A stretch of 64,000 bases of DNA from an uncultured Bacteroidota bacterium (GCA_903834765.1 CAILKE010000055.1:1-64000), one strand, 5' to 3'; shown: positions 1 through 10,713, counted from the stretch's first letter. The notes: generated by a model not told the origin, from the sequence alone. Numbers and translations are program-made.

Positions 1-219
1 ACGCTTAGCACCATTTTTCTTTATTTGTTTTTCGAGTTTTAAAGCATCTGATTTAAGTTCAATATCAAAATAAACAATGATTTTCCAAGGAATTCCTTTT
101 TTAGAAAAATGGTTTTTGCCTTCATTATGAAACAAAAGCCGTTGCTCTAAGTTGCTTGTAAATCCAGTGTAAAACTTCTTCAGAGAATCGCTATATAAAA
201 TATATACTTTAAACATCAT
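1..219 (-). CDS. GIY-YIG (URI-type) endonuclease-like protein, 3' end outside window
   Basis: The reverse strand reads from an ATG at 219 (a second ATG follows at 216) to the window edge without a stop, giving 73 residues. The protein starts MMFKVYILYS and shows the split GIY-YIG signature as VYILYS (about residues 5-10) and FYTGFT (about 18-23), followed by the usual Leu-Glu-Gln-Arg helix. Small single-domain proteins of this type are common in Bacteroidota, are usually 80-100 residues long, and have no established cellular role. Only a few C-terminal residues should be missing. The start lies directly behind the tRNA-Pro terminator, so the gene either has a promoter inside that hairpin or is transcribed by read-through. 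The family call is firm; the function is not. Confidence 0.8.
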   Translation of the reverse strand, partial: MMFKVYILYSDSLKKFYTGFTSNLEQRLLFHNEGKNHFSKKGIPWKIIVYFDIELKSDALKLEKQIKKNGAKR

Positions 220-220
220 A

Positions 221-250
221 AAAAAAAGCCTTTGCAATTGCAAAGGCTTT
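221..250 (-). terminator. rho-independent terminator of tRNA-Pro
   Basis: A perfect inverted repeat spans 226-249 (GCCTTTGCA / TGCAAAGGC core at 228-247). It is followed on the minus strand by a run of seven T (221-227 read as A on the plus strand). It lies two bases beyond the 3' end of the tRNA and touches the start of the GIY-YIG gene. Confidence 0.85.
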
Positions 251-251
251 G

Positions 252-325
252 TCGGGGTGGCCAGATTCGAACTGACGGCCTCCACGTCCCAAACGTGGCG
301 CGATACCGGGCTACGCTACACCCCG
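252..325 (-). tRNA. tRNA-Pro (anticodon TGG)
   Basis: The reverse complement folds as a 74-nt tRNA. The acceptor stem is CGGGGTG (325-319) paired with CACCCCG (259-253), with discriminator A at 252. The anticodon arm is CCACG-TTTGGGA-CGTGG, which places TGG as anticodon. The T-arm contains GTTCGAATC. CCA is not encoded. It is transcribed alone, away from recA, and is followed at once by a strong terminator. Confidence 0.95.
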
Positions 326-565
326 TTTTTTACATTTTTGTTAGGATACTAACTCAGTTTGTAAAAACAGTTTGCAAATATAAACTTTTTTTTAATTCAC
401 ACTTCATTTTACTAAAAAAAATGTTGTTTTTTATTTCGAAAAGAAATTTTTTAATTCAAAAATGACCGTTAATTTGTATAATATTTTATTTATTTTAATT
501 TTTTTCACCTCTTAAACCCCTTTAAATACTGCTATTTTTGCTAATGCTACAATTTATAGCAATCA

Positions 566-591
566 TTTGCTTTAATTTCCATTTAGATTTG
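566..591 (+). promoter_or_regulatory. candidate recA promoter in the 326-675 gap
   Basis: The 350-bp gap between tRNA-Pro and recA is very AT-rich and holds no gene I can support. It contains TAGATTTG at 584-591, which fits the Bacteroidota -7 element TAnnTTTG, about 85 bp before the recA ATG. A TTTG at 566-569 could serve as the -33 element, but the 14-base spacer is shorter than the usual 19-21. I see no clear LexA-type palindrome. Confidence 0.4.
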
Positions 592-675
592 TAAAGAATT
601 TGAGCAGTTAAAGTTTTAAACAGTACTTAAAATTCAAATCTAAAATTTGTAACTTAAAACAATAAAATAAATATC

Positions 676-1728
676 ATGGCAAAGAAAGTATCAGAAGACA
701 CAATTGAAGCGGTAGACAGAAATGCTGCTAGTAGCGAAAAATTAAAAGCGTTACAATTAACCTTAGATAAATTAGAAAAAACCTACGGTAAAGGAACTAT
801 TATGAAATTGGGCGATAGTGTTATCGAACCTATGGATTCTATTTCTACGGGTTCATTAGGATTAAATATTGCTTTAGGTATTGGTGGATTACCTCGTGGT
901 CGTGTTGTTGAAATATACGGTCCTGAATCATCTGGTAAAACAACACTAGCTATACATGCTATTGCAAGCGTTCAACGTGCTGGTGGTATTGCAGCTATTA
1001 TTGATGCCGAACATGCATTTGACAGATCTTATGCGGAAAAATTAGGTGTTGATACAAAGAGTTTATTAATATCTCAACCTGATAATGGTGAACAAGCACT
1101 TGAAATTGCTGATAATTTAATTCGTTCGGGGGCTGTTGATATTGTGGTAATTGACTCCGTTGCTGCATTGACACCAAAAGCTGAAATAGAAGGTGAAATG
1201 GGCGATAGTCGTATGGGCCTTCAAGCTCGATTGATGAGTCAAGCCTTGCGTAAATTAACAGGTACAATTAATAAAACAGGATGCTGTTGTTTATTTATCA
1301 ATCAATTACGCGAAAAAATAGGTGTAATGTTTGGTAATCCTGAAACCACAACTGGTGGAAATGCCCTTAAATTCTATGCGTCTGTGCGTTTAGATATTAG
1401 AAGAATTAGTCAAATTAAAGATGGTGATGTAGTAACTGGTAACAGAACCCGTGTGAAAGTGATTAAGAACAAATTAGCGCCTCCCTTCCGTATGGCAGAA
1501 TTTGATATAGTTTTTGGAGAAGGAATTAGCAAAGTAGGTGAAATTATTGATATCGGTGTTGAGAAAAATGTTATCAAAAAAAGTGGATCATGGTTTAGCT
1601 ACGAAGATACTAAATTAGGCCAAGGACGCGATTCCGTTAAAAATTTATTTGCTGAAAATCCTGATTTAGCTCAAGAAATAGAAGATAAAATTATTGCAAT
1701 ATTGGCTGAAGAAGCTGCAAATGCATAA
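676..1728 (+). CDS. recA: recombinase RecA
   Basis: RecA forms ATP-dependent filaments on single-stranded DNA, carries out strand exchange in recombinational repair, and triggers SOS co-protease activity. The product has 350 residues, the normal length. The Walker A motif GPESSGKTT is at residues 82-90. The Walker B stretch ([11 protein letters not shown]), the loop with [19 protein letters not shown] and the L2-type segment [18 protein letters not shown] are all present. The N-terminal extension before the core is short and charged, and the C-terminus ends in an acidic/alanine tail as in most RecA proteins. The ATG at 676 gives the conserved N-terminus. The gene stands alone, with no recX next to it in this window. 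Confidence 0.98.
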   Translation: MAKKVSEDTIEAVDRNAASSEKLKALQLTLDKLEKTYGKGTIMKLGDSVIEPMDSISTGSLGLNIALGIGGLPRGRVVEIYGPESSGKTTLAIHAIASVQRAGGIAAIIDAEHAFDRSYAEKLGVDTKSLLISQPDNGEQALEIADNLIRSGAVDIVVIDSVAALTPKAEIEGEMGDSRMGLQARLMSQALRKLTGTINKTGCCCLFINQLREKIGVMFGNPETTTGGNALKFYASVRLDIRRISQIKDGDVVTGNRTRVKVIKNKLAPPFRMAEFDIVFGEGISKVGEIIDIGVEKNVIKKSGSWFSYEDTKLGQGRDSVKNLFAENPDLAQEIEDKIIAILAEEAANA

Positions 1729-2053
1729 TTGATTTTTTTGAGATATTGTTATTAAACATTCGTTTTGAAATTACGACAAACCTTTTTACAAATAAGGTGA
1801 GTTTAATTTTGGAACGAATGTTTGATTTTAACCAAGAATGTAAATGCTTGATTTATTTATATCTTGATTATAGTACCATGGCTAGTTTCATTTATAGAAG
1901 TCAAGAAAATAAAAGACAAACTACTGTTGTCATGAATTATATATCACCTCATATTTGATAATCAATCTTAAGATAAAAGTTACACGAAAGTATAACCCTT
2001 ATTACAATCATTTATCTATGCGACCAATAATAATAGCTGATTTATTGAGTCTT
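1729..2053. other. gene-free spacer between recA and a convergent gene
   Basis: A 325-bp AT-rich stretch lies between two convergent genes. A 70-codon open frame on the plus strand (1746-1958) has no recognisable motif, no start signal and biased composition, so I do not call it. I see no strong hairpin with a T-tract, so the terminators of the two converging genes remain undefined. Confidence 0.6.
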
Positions 2054-5000
2054 TTATTTAAACATACTAATAAACCCTTGTTGTTTATATTCTTTAGAAT
2101 CTAAACCTTTCGCCTCTAAAACATAAAAATAGGTGCCGTCTGAATATCCACCGCCATCCCAATAATCTGTAGGATTTGATATTGTATACAATTTTAAGCC
2201 CCAACGATTATATATATAACATTTTAATTCACTTATACCTTTTGTATGTATACTAAATACGTCATTTAAGCCATCACCATTAGGGGTAAATACATTTGGT
2301 ACTTCTACAAATGAATTTTCAAGCACCTCTATACTTATTGTTGAGGTTGCAGAACATAATCCAGTGGCATCGGTTGTTATTAATGTAACTATATATACAC
2401 CTGTTGTTGTATAAGTATGTGTTGGATCTGCAGATGAAGAGGTATTGTTATTATTATCTCCAAATGCCCATGAATAATTTAAAGTACCATTTGTTTGATT
2501 TGAAAAGTTAACTAATAACGGTGCCGCTCCTGATATAGGATTAGCGGTTAATCCCCCAGTTATAAAAGTTTGAGTAACAGTTGATACCATTGAACTCACA
2601 CATCCATTAATTAAATCTGTAGCAGTTACAGTATAAATTCCTGTTGATCCAACTTGTGCCGTAGCTGTTCCATTTGATAATAGTGTACCATTTGTAGTAG
2701 TCCAACTATAAGATACGTTATTAGTTGATGTTGCAATGACATTAACTGAAGACGAATAACATGGAATAATAGCATTATTTGCAATTAAATTTGGAGCTAT
2801 AGTATTACTTAATAAATTATAGGTTGCAAGAGTTGTACATCCATTTACAGTATTAAGAACAACAACTGAATATGTATTTGCACTTGTTGCATTAATAGAT
2901 GAACCACCTCCTCCTGGCAGCCATGTATATGAGTAAGAAGAACTAGGCGTTACGCTAGCTGTTAATGTTACAGAAGGATTAGAGCATGTAATAATACTAT
3001 TAGAGGATGTTGCACTAATAGAAGCCGATGGAATATTAGAATTTGAAATGATTTGAGTGGTTGCAGTATTTGTACAACCATTACTAGCATCTGTAACTGT
3101 TACTGAATAAATGTTAGCTTGATTAACTACTACAGAATTTGTTCCTTGACCAGAAATTGGAGTAGATGTCCAAGTATATGTTAATCCACTAGTTGGCAAT
3201 GTGGTTAAGGTTATAACTGCTGTTGGATTTGCACAAGTTATTGTTTGAGTTGGAGTAATATTAATTGTTGGCTGTGTATTATTTATAGTAACATTTACTT
3301 GTGTGATTGTTGAGCAATTTGTAATTGCATTAGTTACTGTACAAGTATAAGTACCAATAGTAGTAAATGAAGCCACTGCTCCTCCTAAAGATTGAGATGC
3401 TGGCGCAGCGCTCCAAGAGTAGGTTACGCTAGTGCTTGGAATACTTGTTACTGTTGCAGTTTGAGATGAAGTAACACAATTTAAAACTAATGAATTTGAA
3501 GATACTGCAACTATAGGCCCTGTTGTATTTGAAAATACTTGAACAGTTGATGAATTAACACAGCCATTGATTGGATCTGTTGCTGTTAATGTATATATCC
3601 CTATTGAGCAAGCTTGAGTATTGATGTTATTAGTCGCACCACACAATCCTGGTCCTGTCCAATTTATTGTAGGATTTATTGGTGAAGTTACATTTCCATT
3701 TAATGTTACAGATGGTGAAATACAGGTTATAGTTTGATTAGTTCCAGCACTTAGAACTGGAATAACTGTATTTTGAGTTACAGCTGTTGTAGTGATATAA
3801 CTGCATCCATTTGTAGGATCAATAATTGATAATGTATAATCTCCAACACCATTTGCTGATGTTGTTTGCGAATTAACAGTTGTGATACTTCCTCCAGGAG
3901 GCGCAGACCATGTATAATTCATTCCTGCAAGTGTTGAATTTAATATGACAGAAGAATTATTACAAGTTAACACGCCTGCTGTAGTTGCTGTAGATGTTGG
4001 AACTGCTGTATTATTTGAAACCGAAACTTGAATTGTAGAAACACAATTAGAAACAGTGTTTGTAACCGTACAAATATAATTGCCTGAGTTTGTAAAGCTT
4101 GCAATAGTGTTATTGGCTGATAAACTAGAAGGCGTTAAATTCCAATTATATGTTAAATCAGTAGATGGAATACCAGATACCGTTACTGTTTGAATTGCCG
4201 TATTACAATCTAAAGATAATGAATTAGACGTTACTGCTATAGTTGGAGCACCCACAGCGGGTAGTACCTGAACAGTTGATGAAGTTACGCAACCATTTGC
4301 TGCATTTGTTGCAGATAATGTATAAATAGTACTTACACTTGGACAAACAGTAGGAGTAAGACTAGAGCCACCTGTCATTGAAGTATTTGGCGACCACGTA
4401 TATGAACTCGCTGCTACAGTTCCAGAACTGGTAGTTACATTGGTGAAATTTAACGTCCAGTTTAATAAAGTTCCAACATCACCTCCTGCATCATCGGTTA
4501 CCTGTAATTGCCAAGCTCCGTTTGGAGTGCAACCATTCAAATTTGATAATGGGCCACCCTGAGGAATATAGCCTGTGGCTGAACTAAATGGAGCTGCACC
4601 AGCAGTAATAACTTGAGCAGACGTTAAATTAAAACAAGTATTTGTATAATTATTATTTAGACTTCCGTTATCAGCAGTAAGAAGCAATGAAATTCCTCCT
4701 GGACAAATTAAAGTAATATCTAAATCTGCATCAAAAGTATGATTGATATTTAAGCAAACAGATGTTAGAGAAGCAGATGTTAGACCAGTTGTATTAATAG
4801 ATGATGTTATTGTTGAAACATCGGGAATAGGAGTAGAAGTAGAATTTGTAAAAGATGGAGTAGTGGTAACTGTGATAGATGAACTTTGATACGCTTGCCC
4901 AAATAATTCAGTACAAGTGGCTGGGCAAATAGGTGCAACGCTAGATATATTAACTGTTGGAGTTGGTTGTATTGAAACTACTTGAGTAAGTGTATTTAAA

Positions 5001-6394
5001 CAGGCCCCATTAGATACTTGCAATTGCGCTGTATATGTGCCAAATGCAGGATAATTAAAGGTTGGGTTAGCGGTATTGTCATCTACCACACCATCATTAT
5101 TAAAATCCCAACTATAAGTAACAGGTGGCCCACCATTTAAATTAACAGTAGAGGTAAATGGAACAGAAAGTGTATTTTGACAAGGTAGAGCGTTATAGGT
5201 GAAATTTGAAATTGCTGCTGGAGTAAAATTAAATGAAGAATATAAAACAGGAGACACGCAACTAATGCCAGCCATGGTTAAACTAACCGAGTAAGTACCT
5301 ATTGCATTAGGAGTAATACATTGCCCTGTTTGCCCAGTAACACCAGGCCCACTCCAATCATATGCATCAAAACCAGGAGGAGCGCATAATGTATTAGTTC
5401 CCGTTTGACATAAATTATTATTTACCTGACCAACAGGTATATCAATACCGTTTAAACTCAGTGACATTGGCTTACAAGAGCAATCAACATAAGCCCACCC
5501 CGCATGTCCTTGTGCTACACAATCACTCGCAATAAACTCAATGGTAACACATTGTCCAATGTAGGCAGTTAAATCAAAAGATTTAGTAGTCCAATTTTTC
5601 CAAAAATAATTAAATCCATTTGTTCCAGCTACAGATGAAAATGATGGATCTCCTGATGAACAAGATGTGCTAATTGGCACTACATTATAATCAGAACAAG
5701 GAATGGGATTAGAGGAACAATCTGTAAATGAAACATTAAAATAAGGTTGATCAGTACAAGCATGCTGCGCATCTTCTAAAACAACAGCAAAGCGATAAAT
5801 AAAAACAGAATTGGCAGGGGTAACGGTAAATGTTTGCCTAGTTTTAACTGCATATCCGCCATATGTTGCACCATCCCCAAGTTTTAATGAAAAATTTCCG
5901 CCACCAGCAGGAGGTAATTGAGATAAGGCAGGAATGATTGGATCTGTGCCAGGACCTACAACCGAAAAACGTGTACTTGCAGTTGGGCAACAACCAGCAT
6001 GAGTTGTTGAATTAGTATTTATTCCCTCTGTAATAGTCCAACCAGTTGCATTTCCAGATTCAAAATCCACATTAGAACAAGCTGCTTGAACAGATGGTAA
6101 AGGCGAATAAATCTTATTAGAATTTCCAATGTTATATTTATAGTTTATATATTTTCTTTTAGCAAACGATACCTGCATTTTTTGTTCCCAATCAGGACTA
6201 CCTCCGAAACTTGCTTGCTGTAAAGCGGCTTGTTCGTTAAATCCATAAATGGAATCTGCATCAAATATCAACTGAACTTTTTTCAATTTTTCTTCAATAG
6301 CGGTGTTATAATCACCGGTATGTTTATCTATTTTTTCTTGAGATGATAACGCAAAAAAACTTGCTAAAAATAAAAAAGAGTAAAATAATTTCAT
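2054..6394 (-). CDS. giant secreted PKD/P-domain adhesin with type B T9SS (gliding-type) C-terminal domain
   Basis: The product has 1446 residues from the ATG at 6394 (an in-frame TTG at 6400 is less likely). It starts with a clear signal peptide (MKLFYSFLFLASFFALSS). Residues of about 100-310 form a Cys-rich jelly-roll-like region common at the N-terminus of Bacteroidota surface proteins. A PKD domain with YSWDFNNDG follows at about 400-485, then a proprotein-convertase P-domain (about 510-655, with INHTFDADLDITLICP). About seven Ig/PKD-like modules of some 85 residues come next, some nearly repeated (TVSGIPST..., TVTSIPST...). A second PKD with YSWAFGDN precedes the last 82 residues, VPNVFTPNGDGLNDVF..., which form the CHU_C/gliding-type sorting domain. 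It is probably exported through T9SS and cell-surface attached or released. The ligand is unknown. Confidence 0.92.
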   Translation of the reverse strand: MKLFYSFLFLASFFALSSQEKIDKHTGDYNTAIEEKLKKVQLIFDADSIYGFNEQAALQQASFGGSPDWEQKMQVSFAKRKYINYKYNIGNSNKIYSPLPSVQAACSNVDFESGNATGWTITEGINTNSTTHAGCCPTASTRFSVVGPGTDPIIPALSQLPPAGGGNFSLKLGDGATYGGYAVKTRQTFTVTPANSVFIYRFAVVLEDAQHACTDQPYFNVSFTDCSSNPIPCSDYNVVPISTSCSSGDPSFSSVAGTNGFNYFWKNWTTKSFDLTAYIGQCVTIEFIASDCVAQGHAGWAYVDCSCKPMSLSLNGIDIPVGQVNNNLCQTGTNTLCAPPGFDAYDWSGPGVTGQTGQCITPNAIGTYSVSLTMAGISCVSPVLYSSFNFTPAAISNFTYNALPCQNTLSVPFTSTVNLNGGPPVTYSWDFNNDGVVDDNTANPTFNYPAFGTYTAQLQVSNGACLNTLTQVVSIQPTPTVNISSVAPICPATCTELFGQAYQSSSITVTTTPSFTNSTSTPIPDVSTITSSINTTGLTSASLTSVCLNINHTFDADLDITLICPGGISLLLTADNGSLNNNYTNTCFNLTSAQVITAGAAPFSSATGYIPQGGPLSNLNGCTPNGAWQLQVTDDAGGDVGTLLNWTLNFTNVTTSSGTVAASSYTWSPNTSMTGGSSLTPTVCPSVSTIYTLSATNAANGCVTSSTVQVLPAVGAPTIAVTSNSLSLDCNTAIQTVTVSGIPSTDLTYNWNLTPSSLSANNTIASFTNSGNYICTVTNTVSNCVSTIQVSVSNNTAVPTSTATTAGVLTCNNSSVILNSTLAGMNYTWSAPPGGSITTVNSQTTSANGVGDYTLSIIDPTNGCSYITTTAVTQNTVIPVLSAGTNQTITCISPSVTLNGNVTSPINPTINWTGPGLCGATNNINTQACSIGIYTLTATDPINGCVNSSTVQVFSNTTGPIVAVSSNSLVLNCVTSSQTATVTSIPSTSVTYSWSAAPASQSLGGAVASFTTIGTYTCTVTNAITNCSTITQVNVTINNTQPTINITPTQTITCANPTAVITLTTLPTSGLTYTWTSTPISGQGTNSVVVNQANIYSVTVTDASNGCTNTATTQIISNSNIPSASISATSSNSIITCSNPSVTLTASVTPSSSYSYTWLPGGGGSSINATSANTYSVVVLNTVNGCTTLATYNLLSNTIAPNLIANNAIIPCYSSSVNVIATSTNNVSYSWTTTNGTLLSNGTATAQVGSTGIYTVTATDLINGCVSSMVSTVTQTFITGGLTANPISGAAPLLVNFSNQTNGTLNYSWAFGDNNNNTSSSADPTHTYTTTGVYIVTLITTDATGLCSATSTISIEVLENSFVEVPNVFTPNGDGLNDVFSIHTKGISELKCYIYNRWGLKLYTISNPTDYWDGGGYSDGTYFYVLEAKGLDSKEYKQQGFISMFK

Positions 6395-6775
6395 AAGCAA
6401 TAATTATTAATTAAAAATTAAATGTAAGTTATTTAAAGTTTTCTTTAAAAATGATTGTAAATACTAGTGAAAAACATTTTTTTCGATATCTAAGTATTAT
6501 TCTAAATTTTTTTAAATTAGACTTTATTTAACTTATTGGTTTACATGTGATCAATACATTAAATCTATAATAACTTTCTTTAATTTTTACTTTTAAAACA
6601 ACATTTTCCATATTTTGGAAAAAACTTTGTTTTTTTAGGATTTAAGTAAGTTTTTGAGTAAAGTTTTAATTTAATTGATATTATTAAAAAATCAGATTAA
6701 TAAAATTCCTCAACTTAAAAAATATGAAATAATTAATTATCATGGAACTATAATTTTATTAGGCTATATGCTTCA
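6395..6775. other. gene-free AT-rich region upstream of the adhesin
   Basis: This 381-bp stretch must hold the adhesin promoter and the end of the permease transcript. I find no convincing TAnnTTTG on the minus strand. A 7-bp inverted repeat, TTTTCCA (6604-6610) and TGGAAAA (6616-6622) with a 5-base loop, could be an operator or a weak terminator. Nothing else stands out. Confidence 0.5.
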
Positions 6776-8407
6776 TTATACATTTAATTTACTCTTTCTG
6801 TAGCCATAGATAAAGTATACGACTAAACCAATCACTAACCAAACTGAAAACATCACCCAGTTTGTCCATCCCATGCCTGTTAACAAATAACAGCAAGATA
6901 ATAATCCTAGAACAGGTATTAAGGAATAGTTTTTAATAAAAGAGAGAGCTGCAATCGCAATCCAAACCAAGTAAAAAACAATCATTGGGTAATTAAATGA
7001 ACCATCGTCATTTCTAATAAGACTCACATGATTAAAATAAATAAGCAGTAAGGATGTAAGTGTAATAATTGGCACAATAAATTTGGCATTGATGTAAGGC
7101 ATTTTAAATTTCCCTTTTTCTTTAGCGGCTGTGTTTCTGGGTAAAACTAAAATTCCTCCGCATACTAATACAAAAGCAAATAAGGTTCCTATACTTGTGA
7201 AATCCAACACAAATTTTGGCGTTGTAAAAAATATAGGAATACCAACTACTAAACCCGTGATAAGTGTTGAAAATGCTGGTGTTTGGTACTTCGGATGTAT
7301 TTCCGAAAATTTTTGTGGCAATAAACCATCTCTGCTCATAGCCATCCAAATACGCGGTTGCCCCATTTGAAAAACTAATATTACACTCGTCATAGCAACT
7401 ACCGCTGCAATAGATACAATAAATAACATCCATTTAATACCCTTCAAGGCAAACACTTCTGCTAATGGATCAGATACGTTTAAAGCGGTATAAGAAACCA
7501 TCCCAGTTAAAACTAAAGCGAGAATAATAAAAATGATGGTACAAATAATTAATGAATAAATCATGCCTCTTGGTAAATCTCGTTGAGGATTTTTACTTTC
7601 TTCTGCTAAGGTGGATACTGCATCAAAGCCTATATAAGCGAAGAATACTCCCGAAACACCAGCCATGACGCCACTAAATTGATTTGGCATAAAAGGAGTC
7701 CAATTGTCAATGTCTACATACATCCCGCCAACAATAATGACAAGTAGAATTATGGCCAATTTTATCATTACCATAATGTTACTGGCGTTACGCGATTCTT
7801 TTGTACCAACATACACTAACCAAGTAACTAAAATATTAATCATCAAAGCTGGTAAATCAAAAATGATTTTCAAGCCTAATACATTTGGCGCAGAAACCCA
7901 AGCATTGCTTAGTTTTCCAGCTATGCCATCCAAAAAAGCTTGATGTGAATCCGAATAATTATTTGTTAGCCAAGTTGGAAAATGAATACCTAAGGCTTCT
8001 ATTAAATTGACGAAATAACCACTCCATGAAAAAGCAACATAAATATTACCAATTGAATATTCCATTAATAGTGCCCAGCCAATTATCCAAGCTGATAATT
8101 CACCAAAAGAAACATAAGCATAGGTATAAGCAGAGCCTGAAGCAGGGACACGAGTAGCAAATTCAGCATAACACATTGCTGTAAATCCACAAGCGATTGC
8201 GCAAATAATAAATAAAAAGATAACTGCTGGTCCGCCAGAAAAACAAGCAGAACCAATACTGCTAAAACTACCGGCGCCAATGATTGCAGCTATTCCAAAA
8301 AAAGTTAAATCTCGAACAGTTAATACGCGATGTAAGCCAGTTCCATGGCCTTCATCAGAATGAGTAGCATGAACAGATTTTTTTCGAAATAGATTTGCGA
8401 GCGCCAT
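6776..8407 (-). CDS. APC-superfamily amino-acid permease (cationic amino-acid transporter type)
   Basis: This 543-residue polytopic membrane protein should carry amino acids across the inner membrane by proton symport or exchange. After a cytoplasmic lead of about 30 residues it shows the APC TM1 motif (GIAAIIGAGSFSSIG, about 36-50). The segment with AEFATRVPASGSAYTYAYVSFGELSAWIIGW, the stretch around GFDAVSTLAEESKNPQRDLPRGM in TM6 to loop 6, and 12-14 hydrophobic helices follow. The C-terminal pair of extra helices is typical of the CAT (2.A.3.3) subfamily. The exact substrate cannot be read from the sequence; Lys, Arg or a broad range are possible. It is probably a single-gene unit, 83 bp downstream of the DUF5916 gene on the same strand. 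Confidence 0.88.
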   Translation of the reverse strand: MALANLFRKKSVHATHSDEGHGTGLHRVLTVRDLTFFGIAAIIGAGSFSSIGSACFSGGPAVIFLFIICAIACGFTAMCYAEFATRVPASGSAYTYAYVSFGELSAWIIGWALLMEYSIGNIYVAFSWSGYFVNLIEALGIHFPTWLTNNYSDSHQAFLDGIAGKLSNAWVSAPNVLGLKIIFDLPALMINILVTWLVYVGTKESRNASNIMVMIKLAIILLVIIVGGMYVDIDNWTPFMPNQFSGVMAGVSGVFFAYIGFDAVSTLAEESKNPQRDLPRGMIYSLIICTIIFIILALVLTGMVSYTALNVSDPLAEVFALKGIKWMLFIVSIAAVVAMTSVILVFQMGQPRIWMAMSRDGLLPQKFSEIHPKYQTPAFSTLITGLVVGIPIFFTTPKFVLDFTSIGTLFAFVLVCGGILVLPRNTAAKEKGKFKMPYINAKFIVPIITLTSLLLIYFNHVSLIRNDDGSFNYPMIVFYLVWIAIAALSFIKNYSLIPVLGLLSCCYLLTGMGWTNWVMFSVWLVIGLVVYFIYGYRKSKLNV

Positions 8408-8490
8408 ATGGTATATTTTGAAAATGTAATATTGATTGATAAATATAAAAATAAAAGTTAGAAAAAACCTTTTAATAATTTATCAAAGTT

Positions 8491-10713
8491 TTACAATCCC
8501 AACCAATATACAAACTTTACTACCAAGCCTTTATTTTTTTGAGTAAAATTATCAGACACATAGTTATCTGTATACACAATAAAGATGTCACTCATTGGCT
8601 TAAACCTCCACTGAAAACGCGCATTTATATTGAAGTTATTTATTTGACTGTTGTATTGAAAAAATGCTGTAAAAAATAAACTTCTCGTGAAAGATAAATC
8701 TATACGTGGACCTATTAAATCTAATACTACTTTTTTAGATAGATAAGGCATATTAATTTCGTTATGAGTGTAGCTCAATGCAAAAATACCATAAGGTTGT
8801 TTTCTGAATGCAATATCTGCATTATATGATAATTTGGTGCCAGTAAAATAACTACCGTAACTAATACCAGCTGCTGCATTGAGTGTTTTGCGTTGATTTG
8901 TTTTGAATGAAAAAACAACATCTTGATATCTGTATTTATCACTTAAAAAAATTGGAATTCCTGAAAATGTAACGTCAGTTGGGTAAATTAATTTTGTGTA
9001 AAAGTTTCGATAATCAAAAGATATACTTGCTGAGTTTGTAAAATAAATGTCATATCCTCCTTGAAGTAACAAGTCCGTAGTAGTAAGATTTTTATTTGCA
9101 TAATAATCCATATAAACACTTGGCCCCATTTTATTAATAATTGAATTTTTAGGATAGAAAAAATAGGCAGCACTTGGTTCTAATCGCCAATAAGTGTTTT
9201 TGGTTATTATATTAGTGGAATAATCTGTTTGAAAAACATGAGGAGTAAAACCTGTTTCGGCATTATAATTTTTATCCATGTATTCATGATTCCAATGGAT
9301 ATTTACTTTTTGTGATGCAAAATTTATCCAACTGGCATGAGCAAATGCATTTTGATTATTTGTGTTAGAAAGCGAATGATGAAAAAATAATTTACCATTC
9401 CATTTATTATCAGCGCTTGCTAAATTATAATCCAAACCTAATACTCTATTGTAATTTGTTGCTGAATATTTACTTGTATCAAATTGTTGTCTGTTTACAA
9501 ATATCATTGCCACATTGGAACGCTTAAATACATTACGCTGCACTGCCCCTACAAAATAGTTTTGAGAAAACACATCATTATTATTAATTTTTGCTTTAGC
9601 TGTTTGAATATCCATAACTCCAATTCGCCAGTTTTTACTAGGCTTTCCACTCAAGCGAGCTCCTGCAATAATAGGTATAGCAGAACCATTACTTAATCCG
9701 ATCCGACGGGAAAAAAACGGTCGCATTTGACTGAATCCAAAACTGGCAAACAAATCACTGTTTTCTGTAAAAAACTGTCTTTGTTCAGGGAAAAACAAAC
9801 TGAACCTTGTAAGGTTTGTTATCTGCCTGTCTACTTCTACCTGCGAAAAATCTGGGTTAATGGTTAAGTCTAAATTTAAAGCTGATGATATTGCTATTTT
9901 AGCGTCAGCGCCTATGTTTCCTTCATAAGTTGTTTTCGTTCCTGCCACATAATCTTTACTTATTTTACCTATAGCATATGGAATAATTGACACATTTGGC
10001 CCAGCTTTTTTAGGAGACGTTTCCCAATGTAAATTATTTGTAAATGCTAATGAAGCAATATTATATTGACGAGGAACTTTGCACAACGTTGAGTTTTCAT
10101 TTCTCTTTAAATCATTTCTTGCAAAATTTATTTTCCACTGCGTTAAATCTGCCTTATACCGAAGAGATTTAAATGGAATTTCCATCTCAACTGTCCAATT
10201 TGTTCCATTGCGTTTTACTTCTGAAATCCATTTATTGTCCCAAATGGTTGTAACGCCCTGTAATCCACCTTGAGCAATTAACCCTTCACGCTGAACACCA
10301 TAAGGATTTACACCAAAACTAAAGCCATTTTGACCATCAGAAAATGGATCTAACGTTACCACAAAGGCATCACTCACAGGATAAGAAAAATCTCTTTTTA
10401 ACGATTGTATTACATAATTTCCTGGTAAGGAATCATAACAGATAGCGGCAATAAAAATAGAAGTTTCGTTATATGTAACATAAGCTACGGTTTTTGTTTT
10501 TGCATAGCAAGTATCATAAGGAAAGTTTTGCCAAAAATCACCGGCCGCTTCACAGGTTAGCCAAACAGGCTCATCAAGTAAGCCATCTATTTTGATTTTT
10601 TCAGTTGTTTTACATAAATACAATTTGTTTTTAGATTGACCAAAAACCACATTGATAAGTAAAAGTAAAGATATGGTGTAAATTAATTTCAAAATCGAAC
10701 AAATATAAAGCAT
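8491..10713 (-). CDS. CBM9-like / DUF5916 outer-membrane protein
   Basis: The product has 740 residues from the ATG at 10713 (a TTG lies just before it). A signal peptide (about 1-25, ending VVFGQ) is followed by a carbohydrate-binding family 9-like domain (about 38-230, starting KIDGLLDEPVWL). The rest is a long beta-rich region of alternating aromatic strands, consistent with the DUF5916 barrel of Bacteroidota. The stretch SRRIGLSNGSAIPIIAGARLSGK is characteristic. The C-terminus ends in aromatic residues (VKFVYWLGL), as expected for an outer-membrane barrel. Family members are common and uncharacterised; a role in glycan or metal-related uptake is only a guess. The family call is good, the function unknown. 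Confidence 0.85.
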   Translation of the reverse strand: MLYICSILKLIYTISLLLLINVVFGQSKNKLYLCKTTEKIKIDGLLDEPVWLTCEAAGDFWQNFPYDTCYAKTKTVAYVTYNETSIFIAAICYDSLPGNYVIQSLKRDFSYPVSDAFVVTLDPFSDGQNGFSFGVNPYGVQREGLIAQGGLQGVTTIWDNKWISEVKRNGTNWTVEMEIPFKSLRYKADLTQWKINFARNDLKRNENSTLCKVPRQYNIASLAFTNNLHWETSPKKAGPNVSIIPYAIGKISKDYVAGTKTTYEGNIGADAKIAISSALNLDLTINPDFSQVEVDRQITNLTRFSLFFPEQRQFFTENSDLFASFGFSQMRPFFSRRIGLSNGSAIPIIAGARLSGKPSKNWRIGVMDIQTAKAKINNNDVFSQNYFVGAVQRNVFKRSNVAMIFVNRQQFDTSKYSATNYNRVLGLDYNLASADNKWNGKLFFHHSLSNTNNQNAFAHASWINFASQKVNIHWNHEYMDKNYNAETGFTPHVFQTDYSTNIITKNTYWRLEPSAAYFFYPKNSIINKMGPSVYMDYYANKNLTTTDLLLQGGYDIYFTNSASISFDYRNFYTKLIYPTDVTFSGIPIFLSDKYRYQDVVFSFKTNQRKTLNAAAGISYGSYFTGTKLSYNADIAFRKQPYGIFALSYTHNEINMPYLSKKVVLDLIGPRIDLSFTRSLFFTAFFQYNSQINNFNINARFQWRFKPMSDIFIVYTDNYVSDNFTQKNKGLVVKFVYWLGL

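Noticed and set aside
232-465. 77-codon plus-strand open frame
   Set aside because: It runs antisense through the tRNA-Pro gene and its terminator; its protein sequence is that shadow.
1746-1958. 70-codon open frame after recA
   Set aside because: No motif, no promoter or ribosome-binding signal, and composition of random AT-rich DNA.
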